From Oxytricha trifallax (lineage: Eukaryota > Ciliophora > Spirotrichea > Sporadotrichida > Oxytrichidae), in NCBI GenBank assembly GCA_000711775.1, contig ARYC01001909.1, forward strand, positions 1 to 64,000: a stretch of 64,000 nt of DNA, in the 5' to 3' direction. The notes beneath the pieces were generated by a model. That model had not been told where the DNA came from, ran no database searches, and worked only from the letters and a program-made list of their open reading frames with translations. Position numbers and translations under genes: made by a program. Position 1 is the first letter of the stretch. The number at the start of each line of letters is the position of its first letter. Shown piece after piece: positions 1-12,400 of this stretch.

Positions 1-2828
1 GAGACAAATAGTGGTGGCCACCACACTAATAATCATCTAATAAATCAAACCAAAAACTTTAATTATTATAACAATAATTAATTCTAACTTTACTTTAGTA
101 AAATTATTCAGCAAATATTCGGAATTTTCGCGAATTTTCGGAGGCTAAGCCTCTATAATTATTTTTTAGAAAGTTGGAAGAACCGATGGTTGGTTCTATG
201 AGAATGATTCTAGCAGCTGCTAGCTCCAACTGCTGCATTTGCTCTTTAAGTTTAAGTTTTAAACACTAATAGTTGTTTATTTTAGCTCCTTGAGCAACTT
301 TAGAATTTTTAGCTCAACTTGTAAAATTTTGACTTTGACTTTACAAAGCTTTGACTTCAAGTAAACTTGACTTTTAAACCCAGCGATCCTAAGCTCTGTA
401 AGAGACTCTCACTTCAAGGGCTGGGGTACATACCCTGAAGGCCGAAGTGGCGTAAGACCTCTCAGGCTGTATCCTCGCCGAGGGCTTTGCAGGGCTGTTG
501 CTGGTAGAAGAACTTACCTTACTTTACTTAAACTTAAAGCTGGTCTGAGCTCAACTTACTACTAACTTTACTCTGCTACTTGAGAGTGTGCTCTGTATTG
601 GTAAGTGATATTTACACTCTTAACTACTACTATAGGTCAACAGCAGTTGAGAACTCATCTCAGCAGGTCACCTGCTTGCAGTGCTACTCACTGCTTGTTT
701 GTTTTGTTTTGGGTCTTTTACTTCTTTGTTTCTTCGTTGCCCAAGCAAAGTGGTGGCTGGGTTAATACCTGGCTCACAGTGTTTTAGCTGTTTGTTAGTT
801 TCTAGTTTAAAGTCTTTTAGGCGTTTGTGTGTGGCTATGACCTGACTCTGACACCCATATTTATCTGTCGAGGGGTCCTCTGGCCAGGGCAGCCAATCTC
901 TGGTGTTTTTTGCACTGGGGAAGGGTTGCTTGAAAGCAATCGAGCCTCAGCGAGGCATGTTTGAATAGTAATAGTCTTAATTTTAAGTAATAATCTTCAC
1001 TTTAACCTTAAAATTCAAGCTAAAGCCCGACTTCTGGGCTGGTCTACTGCCCTCTAGGCTTACTCTATCATCACTACCATATCCTAATGTTATTTTCTTA
1101 TCAGCAGCACCAATACCTAGTTATCCTAACAAAATTTCCGAAATTCAGGTGGAGGGGTCATAAAGTTAGCCAAGCCAAAGTGCTGTTCCGGAAAAGTTCC
1201 GTATTTTAGGTCTTAAGGCCAAATAAGTCCAAATAAGCACCCATTTGCCTGGTATTTGAAGCCTACCAGCTCCCCTATTGCTTGAACTGCCCTATAGTTA
1301 CTTGTTATTAGTAATAAACACTATTATCAATGCTTATGATCAATTAGCCACCATTGATATCACATGGGCATGAGCTGGGCTGGACTCAAGGGGTGAGGAG
1401 GAGGCAGATTTTTGAAAATTTCAAGGCCAAAATGGCCGTTAGGACGTCCCTGACATTTCAAGATGGGATATAGCCACTCCCACCGCCAATCGGCTTCTTT
1501 CCTTCTATCTCGTCGATCTAGAGTGTATTAGCGATGTTTGGGTTGGGATGGTGGGATGGGGAGAAGATTGGAAAATAATTTTTGTAAAATCATATAAGTC
1601 ATACTCTATAATCCGTTAGAGATAGTATAGGCACTTTCAAACTTGGAATTGAAAATAATTCGACCCCCCCCTTCTAAATCCGCGGTTCCTCAACTCTAAA
1701 ACCAACTTTTTTTATGTTTCTGTAGTGAGGCTTGGATTTCTAGACGACTGTGAGTGGTTTGGGGTCGATCTGAGACTCAAGGGTAGACCTCATGGTGCAT
1801 CCGGGGGAAATGAGGAGGTCCCTGAAAAGTGGCCTCAGATCAGAAATTGGGGCCACCGACCTACCGATCTGAGGGGGTTCAAAAATATGGTTGGCAAAGC
1901 CAACAAAACTCCCAAACCCCAAACCCCCTGATAGTTGATTGAGTGAGATTGAATGAATTTGAGATGATTAAATAGAGTGTTGAGTGATTAAAAGGAGTAA
2001 TGTGAGAGGTTGGGGGTATAACGAGGTTCATGAGTAGATAAGAGGGGGTATGTTTAATAATTTATAGTTAAAATCTAAAATCTGAATTCAATTTTTATAA
2101 CTAAGTTCCAAATCACAAAATTTCCACTCAATTCACTGACCACTCCAGCAATCCGATGAATATTGGGCAATCATGGCAAAAATCGTCAATGTCCAGCCGC
2201 AATGATGATGGGTTGCGGCATCTACCCAGCAATAGGTGTAAAAATATTGAAATTTAAGTTCAGTATGTTAAATAATTAATCGCTTTTATATCATAGCTAT
2301 ATCAATACTACTGATTTTTAATTACTAGTATATAATTTTATATTTTAATTTATATCAAAACCCCGAAAACCCTCCTGTACATGGAATCACTTTCACAGTA
2401 TACAGGTAGTGATCAATAGTCAATAATTCACACTCTTAGTAGAGCTTTTCTTCACATTCAATACTGAACTATGGATTTTTATGCAATCAGCAACTTGAGG
2501 AGATCAAGCAAAGTACGCTGAAGCCCTAGCAAAAGACTATACTAAAGTGGACATCAGTCGTGCTTGGAACTAACTTCCCCTCGAATCTTAAACCAGCGAA
2601 GCTCACTCACCTCGGGTACTCTCCTCAACAATGGGTAGGTGCCACCATCAACGATGGGTATACTGGGTGGGTAAATCATTAGACTGCCCTTGGAGAATGT
2701 TTAATGAGCAGTACCATCCTTAGTCGATATTGAGAGTTTGGCAACTGACGACCAGCTATGTTATAGCCTCGAACAGTTCCCTCGAATGATTAGAAAGCCA
2801 TCTTAGTCTTCAACATAAGGAAACCCCA
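1..2828. other. GC-richer intergenic or repetitive DNA without a recognisable gene
   Basis: This stretch is less AT-rich than the rest of the window, with C-runs near 1665 and G/C-rich patches at 420-500 and 1740-1925. A perfect 14-bp palindrome lies at 11-24. No frame shows a recognisable protein. An open frame of about 75 codons around 2480-2720 (TGA as sole stop) looks vaguely protein-like but is not long enough to be significant when only one stop codon exists. A degenerate telomere-like motif sits at 2356-2372. The region directly precedes the transposase gene and may be part of the same or a nested element, but no terminal inverted repeat was found. Confidence 0.5.
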
Positions 2829-5150
2829 ATGTAATGCCCAAGAACCTGCAGATCAAGTATCGTGATGAGCTTTTGGCAGGGTCTTCAAGACTTCATGAGA
2901 GAGCAGAATGGGAGTATCGATTTTCTCAATCGAAATCATTCAAACTATAAAGTAATGAATGGATCATCAAAGAATCCATACCTTAAACGCAGAGATGCGA
3001 AGATGCCATTGAAAAAGATCTCTGTAGTACAAAAATACAAGGTGGAAGGCATGAAGCCCAAGGACATTGCTCTTAAGATGGGTGTGGATCGACGTTTTGT
3101 TTACAAAGCCGTTGAAAAGTTCAAGTTGGAGGTAGAGCACAGAGTGCTCAATCCTAAGCCAAAGCTGAAGAATGGGAGGAAGAATACCAGGAGCAACCCG
3201 TTGTTACTGAAGGCTATTGCCACAGTACTCTAACAGCAGGGCATCTACAAGATCACTGGCTGGCGCCTTCATCATAACCTGCTTGAAATGCAGTGTAAAG
3301 AATAGGAATTTAAGAACCTCGCAGTGCCTTGCGTTGCTACTCTCTTGAAAGTACTAAAGGATAGTTTCCATTTGAGATTCGGCAAGGCCCAGAACGCCAA
3401 CGCTAAGTATAGGGATCCATCATTCAACGATAAGAGGCTTTGGGTGTCAAGACTGCTTGCTCAGCTATTCCTGGAAGATGCTGTAATTATATCAGTTGAT
3501 GAATCAAACTTCAGAAGCGATTACATGCCTACAAAATAATGGAGTTTCAATTCAGCTGCTCTTCACTAGGAAAATCGTGTAATCGACTCCTCCCTGACAC
3601 CTGCAATTGGTAAGACCGAGGTCCTCGTCACCGACGATGTCTTTGAGTATGGTGAAATGCTGTCTGGCTACCCCAACAGAGAAACAGGTATGTCGAATAT
3701 CACTGGGGTTAAGTAGCAGGATCAAATGAACGGATCAAACATTGCCATTTTGTAAAGTCCAGTTGCAACTCAAGATGAAAATAACCTGAAACCTGAAAAT
3801 CTGAGACTCCAAGCAACTCCGGGAACCAGTAGGTAAGTATTGCTATCTTTGCTTAACTGATTGAGTACAGCGTCGTCAGCAGATCAAGAATGGGTAGTCT
3901 AGATGGGTAAGGATTTTATCCAAGTTAAGAGGGCCATGTTAGAAATACTGAACGAATAATGTCTGGATCTGGAATTGTTCCGTCGAAGAATCCAAGGCCA
4001 AACTCGAAATCGATATTTCCTAAGTTATGGAGGAAAACTTCCACCTAAGCATAGCATACCTTTGATAGTAGGGAGCAGAGCATTGCTGCCACCCCTGTCA
4101 AGTGCAGCGATAAATATAGGAATACTCAGCTGTCACCTATCTTGGAAGCCCCAGAGGGCAGTGCTTAATACACATCCCTGCAGAAGCACTTCAACGCGTT
4201 CAGAATATAGAGCTCTTCCAAGAAGCCTGTAAGTCAACCATAAACCCCTCTGAAATCGGCTTCCACTCTTACTCCATTAGTTCAGAACCTAGCCAGCCTC
4301 AGGCTGCAATCAAGTAAGCGTAAGGGTAGTGAGATGATCAATGTAACAGCCCATGAAAACTAGATAGGTATTACACCTAGACGCTTGCAGCTGTCAAGCA
4401 GGGCAGAGAGCAGCAGTATAGTCACAGTGAAGGAATAGGAAGGTAAGCTATAGCTTCATGGTTTTATACTACTTTAGTTTATACCACGCTAAGTATACCC
4501 AACTAGAGAAACGACTAAGCACCCATAGCATATTCTGGTAACATCGATGCATAACCATCATTACATTATACTCCCATTGCAGTTGTCAGACAGCAAGTCA
4601 GCTAGAGATTGGGGACTTATGGCATTATGGCTAGAAATCTCTCTATAACCAAGGAAAAAACTAAGAGGCAGCAGTTCTCGATGAGTTTCATAGCAGCAAT
4701 CACTAAGGATCAGCTGGTCTCCAGCCAAATCATTGAGGGGGCCTTCGATGCCGTGCTGTTCGAGAACTTCCTCTATCACACCCTGCGCCAGCTGCGCACA
4801 GACAAGGATCTCGCCCAGAAGAAGATCGTGCTGCTCATGGACAACGCAGTCATTCACAAGTATTCAGAGGTGCTGGAGACTGCTAGGAAGTTCAAGGTCA
4901 CTGTCCTCTTCAATGCAGAGTACTCACCCTGGCTTAACCCCATCGAGCAGTTGTTCTCCTACATCAAGAGGCACCTCCGCTAGGAGCAAGCAGACAGCAA
5001 GTAAGTATTTTGGGCCTAACTTTTCATAGGATCCACCTGGTGAAGCGGCTTTCGCAGATTCTGAAGGCAATGACCAAGACAGACGTCAACAAGCTCTGGG
5101 CTTTCAGCGTGAAGCAGTGGTGCAGCACCATCAAGCATGGATTTGTGTGA
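2829..5150 (+). CDS. Tc1/mariner (IS630)-type DDE transposase with three introns and a large insertion in the catalytic domain
   Basis: Read with TAA/TAG as Gln, four exons (2829-3832, 3871-4442, 4583-5000, 5030-5150) join into a 704-residue protein ending in TGA. Total exon length is a multiple of three and all three introns are GT..AG. A helix-turn-helix sits at about residues 50-110 (KPKDIALKMGVDRRFVYKA). The first catalytic Asp is D224 (IISVDESNF), the second D612 (LLMDNAVIHK), and the Glu is E647 (SPWLNPIEQLFS), giving the DD34E spacing of Tc1/mariner enzymes, which cut and paste DNA. Family members are usually about 340 residues. Here about 290 extra residues, rich in Ser, Pro, Lys and Gln, lie between the conserved Trp after D224 and the strand FSMSFIAAIT. 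Codons near the 3' end are GC-rich compared with neighbouring genes. The start is uncertain: an in-frame TGA lies near 2788, and the competing frame from 2834 is also open at the N-terminus. Confidence 0.85.
3833..3870 (+). other. Intron 1 of the transposase gene
   Basis: 38-bp GTAAGT...TACAG intron. Removal keeps the linker frame open into exon 2. Confidence 0.7.
4443..4582 (+). other. Intron 2 of the transposase gene
   Basis: 140-bp GTAAGC...TTGCAG intron. Its removal links the Ser/Pro-rich insertion frame to the frame of the second half of the DDE core. Confidence 0.75.
5001..5029 (+). other. Intron 3 of the transposase gene
   Basis: 29-bp GTAAGT...CATAG intron. Splicing yields ADSKIHLVKRLSQILK and a frame running to the TGA at 5148-5150. 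Confidence 0.85.
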
Positions 5151-6254
5151 AGTTGAGCTGAATGATGATGAGTTGAGGAGCTGGAGCAATATAACTGACC
5201 AATACAACCATAGACAGCACTTGAATCGTCAAATTTATTGATTAAAAGCCCCCTTATTACATATCACACTTTTAAGTTTTAATTTTAACTAATCAAACCA
5301 AAAATCCAAAAACCTCTCTCATTTTCGCTCATTAAAATCATCATTTTGGCTCCTCCTACACTAAAGCTGCCAAATTTGGTGCTCAAACAGTTGAGCAGGA
5401 CTTGAAAGTTGCTGAGCTGTGGGTTTTAAAACATGGAGAATACGACAGGGTCTCAAATTTCACAAAACACTCACCAAGCAACGAGTTCTTGACAAATTAT
5501 TGGATCTCCACTCTGAATTGTTGAAATTTGATCATAGATTACTATGACTACCAATCATTTTATGAGTTTGAAAGTAAAAATCACTGCTGCTTACTAAAAT
5601 AGAGACCCAGTATATAAATTCAGGTTTTCTGCTTCGATCTCAAGCAAGTCAGTTGAATTTCGCTTTAATCTTCAACATTTCACTATAAGTGTTCGAATAC
5701 AAACGAAAAGTAAAGTTGGTTAAAATTAATATAATAATTTAGATTTTTGATTAATTTCTCATATTTCCTATTTTTATCTATTTTAGCAATAATAAACTTG
5801 ATAAGATAATATTCTTGAAAATATTCATTATGAATTTTATTTCATCAATAACTCAACTCATTTGCTAATGAGTAGTGGATTATAAAACTCAATTTTAAAT
5901 TGAATTGTATTATAGGTAAAATGATTTTAATTTATTATTCATTGATTTTATCAGTTATTATCATATTTAACACAAATTTATATTGATTAGAATTGTAATA
6001 TTTAATTTAATTTAAAGATTTATGAATATTAATTAAATTATAAATGTAAAAATTTAAATAGTTTAAATAAATAAAACTTTATTTCAATGATAAATGTTTC
6101 TCTTATCAATTAGTTATATAATTTAATGAGTTTTTATAAGGAAAGTTTCATATCTATTCTTGAAATTGAAAATATAAAAGTGAATTATATTCAATAAATT
6201 TTTTATCAATAATTTGAATTTTATATAAGATAACTTTATATGGATTTTTTTTTA
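5151..6254. other. Intergenic DNA
   Basis: From 5151 to about 5720 base composition is mixed, with a frame of about 75 codons at 5297-5524 that ends in TGA and has no recognisable homology. From 5720 to 6250 the DNA is extremely AT-rich and appears non-coding. The missing first exon or MDS of the downstream cyclotransferase was not found here. Confidence 0.5.
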
Positions 6255-7046
6255 CATACCCAAAGAATATCTATGGTAAAGGGTCTAAATCTGAATAAGT
6301 TATCGCAAGAAATTTGAAATAAGTGTAAAAACAAGATAATTCTCGATAGAGTTTCGCTGAAGGAGCAACTTTATATCCTAAAGACAATCTCATCTATTAT
6401 TGCTTAATAAAATTAACAATAGATTAATGCTTATATATTTGAAATAAAAATATTAATTTTAACATTGAATACAATTGAATAATAATTGACTTGGAAAGAG
6501 AGAAAGGTATTTGTTTATAACTTAAATGACTTAACTTTAAATACTACTTATGACCTCCCTCAACCAATAAGAGAAGGTTGGGGACTCACCCATGACTAGG
6601 ATTATTTGTACATTAGTGAAGGAACCAATAAAATCTATAAAGTATTGCCAGTTCCAGCTACTGACGATTAAGATTCAGGAATTTCCTTAGATAATAATTC
6701 ACAAAAACTACAGATTATTGAGACAATTAACACAGTGGCTCCTTAAGATAGGAGATTACAATTAAACGAGTTAGAGATCATTAATGAAACATACATTTAC
6801 GCAAACAACTACCAAACCAATTAACTCTATAAAATTGTGAAGGAAGACGGGAGAACAGTGAGAGTGTGGGATATGCAAGAAATTTATGATATTAACAGAG
6901 CTTACGTTGAATCTCTTGGAGATGGAATGAAATACGATTGGGGTAATAATGTGATGAATGGTATTGCTTACAATTCAAAAAACGGATGCTTTTGGATTAC
7001 AGGCAAGAGATGGGATCATGTTTATGAAGTAGAGCTTACAGATTGA
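6255..7046 (+). CDS. Glutaminyl-peptide cyclotransferase (plant/bacterial beta-propeller type), N-terminus missing
   Basis: The family converts N-terminal glutamine of peptides to pyroglutamate, usually in the secretory pathway. Two segments join across an 85-bp IES. The first gives NIYGKGSKSEQV...SFAEGATLYPKDNLIY and the second continues QLTWKERKVFVYN. Further family signatures are EGWGLTHDQDYLYISEG, LQLNELEIINETYIYANN, the acidic SLGDGMKYDWG and NGIAYNSKNGCFWITGKRWD, ending VYEVELTD and TGA. Together they match the Glu_cyclase_2 pattern closely. The conserved region that normally precedes the YGKS block, and any signal peptide, are absent from the upstream AT-rich DNA, so at least one earlier MDS must lie elsewhere, perhaps scrambled. 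Gln is encoded by TAA/TAG several times, which fixes the genetic code. Confidence 0.85.
6398..6484. other. IES in the cyclotransferase gene, pointer TA
   Basis: The gap contains no GT..AG intron at the right phase. Deleting 85 bp between the TA copies at 6398-6399 and 6483-6484 gives DNLIYQLTWKERK, as in the family. Confidence 0.7.
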
Positions 7047-7540
7047 ATTAAATTAATTTGAGAGAATTTAAAAATTTTTATTAAAATATAAACACAAGTC
7101 TTATTCATTACACCATACAAATTGAATGAGTATGTTTATATAAATATAGCTGATAATTATAAAATGAAGAATTAAACGGCAACATAAAATATGATGAATT
7201 AATTAAGTAGCAATCAAACTAAATCATGTTAATCTGCTCTTTAATTCTAATCAAACCATTTAGGTAAATATATTTCTGGGAGTAAGACAACCTAAGTTGG
7301 TAAAAAATCCACTTCAAATTCTTCATAAAGATAACCATAGTAGTAATTTTAATCGACTTTCCAAAACTTGAAATAAATTTAACATCCTTTTGCGGGTGGC
7401 ACTTTTGGTAATTTTGCTTTATAACAATAGTAGTAAAGTTCAACCCCTCGAAATGTGTCTTAAAATAAATTTACTTCGATTAAACAAGTGCACTAGCTAT
7501 CTACAAACGATAATCCTATAATATATAGCACTTTTTAACC
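7047..7540. other. Intergenic DNA with ambiguous open frames
   Basis: AT-rich. Minus-strand frames of about 90 codons exist at 7205-7490, one reading FRGVELYYYCYKAKLPKVPP, but overlapping frames on both strands are equally open. With TGA as the only stop this is not significant. Confidence 0.35.
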
Positions 7541-8303
7541 TCAAAGCGCCAGAAATACCCCTTCCCAATTGCAAATACAAAATAATTCTATATCAACATC
7601 AACTGACCATAATTTGATTGCCTGTCTAAACACCAAGGCGAATAGTAGATTAACCTGCAACTAAAGTTCTAGCAATGATCAGTCAAAATCAATATCTTAA
7701 TGCTTCAACAATAATACAATAAGCAGCTAGTAACAAACATTTAGTACTATATAGCATCATGCTAATAATTATTTACAATAGAAATAGCTTGAAGAAAGTT
7801 CTAAAGTCAAGTAGGAATAATAGTAACAGTCTTAAAATTTTGCATTTAATTATCACTTAAAAAATTAGGTAAAGTAAGAAAAACAGAAAAGTAAAAGAAA
7901 ATCTTAAAGTCCTCTGTAAAAGTACGTTACTGAGAACATTTTGATGAATTCAGCAAATCTGAAAGATTTCAATAAACGATTTAGCAGGTAAAATGCTAAT
8001 TAGGGATTTCATACTGAGAGGTAACTAAATTGAAATTATTTTATTTTTATTTGCATTTTATTCATGATATTTTACATCAAACTTCTACATAATTAAGATA
8101 AAGCAATCTGACATAAGTATCTAATACCATTTCAAATCCTATCTTCTCAACCCAAGATAGTCGGAGATCTAATAATTCCAAGAAACTTTAAGTCAAATCT
8201 ACAATGAGATAAAGCAAGTCCCCTTAAATCATTGGTCTAGAAGTTCATAATCCCTCAACCTACCCAATTACTTTTTCAAATAAAAACAATTTAATGAGAA
8301 TGT
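7541..8303 (+). CDS. Possible Asn/Gln/Ser-rich protein, interrupted
   Basis: From about 7541 to 8036 one frame stays free of TGA for some 165 codons and is rich in Asn, Gln and Ser, using TAA/TAG freely as in neighbouring genes. It stops at a TGA near 8036. A second open block at 8100-8303 (ISIQYHFKSYLLNPRQSEIQ) ends in the TGA at 8303-8305, overlapping the start of the next gene. The gap at 8036-8100 could be an IES or intron. No domain was recognised. The two blocks could belong to one gene or to none. Confidence 0.35.
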
Positions 8304-9154
8304 CTGATAAAACTTAAAAACCAAATGCTTGGAGAATGAGAGAGCTAAGTGCTTAATCTACTCAAAATCAGAATTAGATATCCTTAGGATCATAAAATAA
8401 AGAAAGTATCTCCCCGCTTAGAAATCTCAAGATGGATTTTTAGCAGGTTTAATCAGCTAGAGCTCAATCTTCAAATTCTATCTTTCAAAATTAAAAGCAA
8501 GCATAAAATAATACAGCCAAAATTTAGCCTAAAATTAAGAATAAAAACTTGAAAGACAACTTAATCATAGACACAGAAGATGTAATTTAAGATAAAGAGG
8601 AAAAATACAAGATTTAAATTGTTTAGTATAGAAGGTCGAGCTAAGACACCTAGCTTATAAAAACTCTTGAATAATAAATAACCTATATCATGAATTAAGT
8701 GAATGAACTAAAAACCCAACACAAAAATGAAGTCATTGATCTGAAGCGTAAAATTGTAGACACTGAGAAGAGACTAGTTTAAATGTGGGAACTTCTTAAG
8801 GAATCAAATAAAAGGTCTGATTAAAGAATCAATGATTTTTAGCAGGTAATTATGCATTTACTACAGTCTTAATCTTAGAGTCCTTAGCTTAACAACTAAT
8901 TGTCCTCCATTATGCAAGTAAATGATTAGTCAGCAGACTAAGCTTCTAGAATCAACTTAGCTGCCATGCTTAACAATAAAAAGGCAAACCATTAAGACTC
9001 ATAGAATAATATGGGAGAGGGCAATGCAATTGCTCCTATATTTAAAAATATATCAAGAGATTCAAGATCATAACGAATGCATTGTACATTTTTGCTTCCT
9101 AACGATTCAAATGAAATTCTGAATAAACAGAAAAATATAGGATAATATTGTTGA
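8300..9154 (+). CDS. Hypothetical Gln-rich protein with a central coiled coil
   Basis: One uninterrupted frame of 284 codons from ATG (8300) to TGA (9152-9154), with many TAA/TAG Gln codons. The protein starts MSDKTQKPNAWRMRELSAQS. A Gln/Asn/Ser-rich first third is followed by a Lys/Glu-rich coiled-coil segment (about residues 100-185, KTLEQQITYIMNQVNELK and VIDLKRKIVDTEKRLVQM) and a polar tail. No enzyme motif is visible. The frame contains no IES and no intron, unlike most neighbours. Function unknown. Confidence 0.7.
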
Positions 9155-9429
9155 ATAAATAATAAAAGCCATAAGTATTTTATTAAATCAATTATTGGAA
9201 ATAATAAAAAAAACTATAAATTAAAGGATAATTCTATTTTAAAAAATATAATCCTTAAGTCCTTTTTAATTTATATTTAAATTAACTTCTTATCATGAAC
9301 ATGTAAAATTCTTTTCTTTTATTTATAAATATAATCGTTAGTAATCTTTATTACGTTGAAAAAAATTCTACTCAATCAAATATATATCATCAATAATAAA
9401 ACTCTAAACAATCAAATGACATATTTATT

Positions 9430-12400
9430 ATGCCATAGTAAAATCAAGACTAATATAATGATCAAATAAATAACAACTAAAACTCTGAGTTATCAAGCTC
9501 AATTTTGAGTTAAGGTGAGAATAATTACTAACCAAGAAGCACTTTTTCTCACAATTTGCTTACTGAACAAGCTATAAACTAAAATAATAATTATCAAGCC
9601 TCAATCTTTCAAACTAGTGATATGAACTTCAATAAATAATCCATGCCTTATCTTGAAATTGAAGAAGAAATATAGGCTATGATGGTTAATAGTAAACAAG
9701 CAAGCAGTTAAGCATCTTCAAATTTACAATCTTGCAAAGATCTAATGAGTAAACAAAATCTAAATTAGATATAACAAGAACAGCTTAAAATGCTTTAGAA
9801 GTAAATCGTAACTTTTGAAAACTCAGAGCAATTTGAGTAAAGTTCAAATTATAAAGGGAATGTTTTACCAGCACATAACGAATATTAAAATCCAGTAGAG
9901 GACGATTACGAGGAGCTAAGTGATTCTAATTTGTATTCAATCAGTCACACCACTTATAATGTTGTAAAGAATCGTTCAAAGATACCTTAGATAAGTGCAG
10001 CTCAAAACCTTCTACACGATTGGAAATTTCAAATGGATAACATGTTTACATAGATTGACTAGCAAAGATAGCTCAGAGATTAAAAGAAACAGGCATAAGT
10101 TTAATAACCCACTACTCCTTAATAAGCGGCTTTGAGTCACAGAGATAGTCAGTTGTAGTATAAGTAGCTAAGGTAAAGCTATTAGAGAGTTTAATCATAA
10201 AATTATAACATTCAATAAATCGACCCTGTTCTTGAACACAACAATCCCATTGAACAGCCTCTGGAATCACATGAATCTAGTGTTTAAATTAAATTCTAAG
10301 ATCCTGACACAGTTTCAAGACTAAGGTAACTCACCAATTAAATATGTTCAAGTGATGTGAAATAGTCTAAAGTAAAGTCAAGAGGTTCTCAATCATAATG
10401 CTCGAATGATTTGAAAAGCATATCTAATTAGAAAGAATCAGAGTCAATAATAAAACTGCAAAGTAAAATCAATTAAATTGATCATGGTGTGTTTGATGAA
10501 TAAAATCAAACAAATTTAACATATCACTGTTTAATATTAAAATCAAACCATCAATCTTAGTCGTTATCTAGACGTATCTGAGTGAGTTGACGTGGCAATT
10601 CCGTGACGTGGCAGTGATGAAGTAGAAAATTCCGAAAAAAACAGTCTCGCTATCACCTAGTCTCTTCCCAAATTAAGATTTCAGCCAGTTATAACCCAGG
10701 GAAAAAGCTCGTAGGATTCAGCCAGAGTAACAGAAGATGGAGAAAAACGCTTACCGGTCCCACCGCTGCTGGGAAACATAATCCCTGTCCTTTCGCTTAG
10801 GTAGCTTCAGCACCCTAACCCAGTGTGGGAAAAAATTCCTTATCGTTGGCTTCAATGGTTTTCGTCTTCTCACTTTCGAAGGCAGAGCGTACCTTCATCC
10901 TGCTCCCTATTACCTAGGAAACTGAACTCAAGCCAGGAAACTCATCTATGCAGGGAAATCCTTAAATTGATTATTAAAAACAAGAAATTGCAAGACATAA
11001 ACAGAACCTACAAAATTAGCTTGATGAAATAATGCACTATGAAAATTAAAATTTAAATGAAGTTTAGAGATAACAAAAAATAGTCTGTAACAATGATAGA
11101 AGTTTGAGTCTCTCATAAAATAATGATAGCATGAATTTAGATAATAGTACTTCTCTTAAAATTCATAAATAGCTTGCTAAGTAAAAGTTAGCTGTACTTG
11201 ACAGCTTAACTAATGGAGAAAAGAATCAGAAATATGTTGAACATGAAAATCGAAATATATATGAGCTTTTGCAGTAATCCATATAAAATTAACTCAGTTC
11301 AAGGGATGGAAGACTTTCATACTTTATAAATGCTTAGTGGTTTATAAGTTGGTATTAATATTGTAGTGGGCAGCAAGAAGTAAAACCAAGTTTTATTCAG
11401 AATCAGTAAGATAACCAGTATATTAATATCTTTTATAGACATTTATTGGAGTCTGATTTTCAATCATTAAGAAATGACATTAACTTGAATCAAGACTATT
11501 TTATGATATAGTTTGCTTTGATTTTAACATAACTTATTTATATATTATAAATGAAGATACATGGATTATTCTGATAGAAAATTATGGTGCAGACTTCTAA
11601 ATCTCTTATGATAAATCTCAAATATGTAAAATAATCTAATTTAAAATATTTTAACCTTTTGTAGTAATTAAGCCTCTAATGACTATCCTGACTCCAAATC
11701 TCAACACTTAAAATCAAAGTAGAAACAATCAGCGTTATCAAGTGCAATCAAAATCAAGTTTAATGGATATTCCAAATGAATATAGTTCCTTCAAGACTCT
11801 CCCTCCAGCAAAAGATAATGAGTATTAATAGAATCAAACAAATATATAGCTACTACAGTTATTTGATGGGAATTTAACACCAATTCTATCTTCTCATCAA
11901 CAAAGTTCCAATACTTTGCAATTTTAGCTGCAACCTGTGCCAAATAACATAGACGAATAGTCATAGTAGTATATGTAGAAATAGTAAAATGAGGAAAGTT
12001 TGTGCTATAGTCAGGGTGTCTTATCTTAAAATAATAATTATAAGAAAATATTTTTAAATTCTTTCTATTTTTTCAGATAGAAATTACGAATTACTCTCTT
12101 AAAGACTTATTGTTTAATTAAAATAATAATCACTTAAATTCAGCTCAAAGAGTGAATAAGCTGCAATAAAAAGCTAGTAAAATTGACTCAGAAAACGATA
12201 TGTACGAAAATTACTTTTAGCCACAATATTGTGAATAAAACTACACAGAGGATGATGATGAGGGTGAGGTAATTTTCGTAGATGGCGGGAAATATTCAAG
12301 CAGCTATCGTTAAGGCTCTTTGAAATAATTCAGCACAAACACCTACAAAATCGCTAATTAATGTTTGGATTAAAACTCTCAATACGGCAGATTGAGCATG

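Noticed and set aside
580..787. Overlapping short plus-strand frames encoding hydrophobic peptides
   Set aside because: Two frames overlap, neither has a family match or context, and the DNA is repetitive in character.
1725..1931. 68-codon frame (plus) and an antisense 60-codon frame in GC-rich DNA
   Set aside because: Length is explained by low stop-codon density in GC-rich sequence, and both strands are equally open.
2340..5300. Terminal inverted repeats for the Tc1/mariner-like element
   Set aside because: I compared the sequence around 2350-2400 and 2040-2080 with 5200-5300 and found no convincing inverted match, so element boundaries are not given.
5297..5524. Protein-like 75-codon frame containing KFGAQTVEQDLKVAELWVLK
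   Set aside because: With TGA as the only stop, frames of this length are common by chance; there was no start, homology or junction support.
7205..7490. Minus-strand frames of about 90 codons
   Set aside because: Several frames on both strands are open over the same stretch, so none can be preferred.
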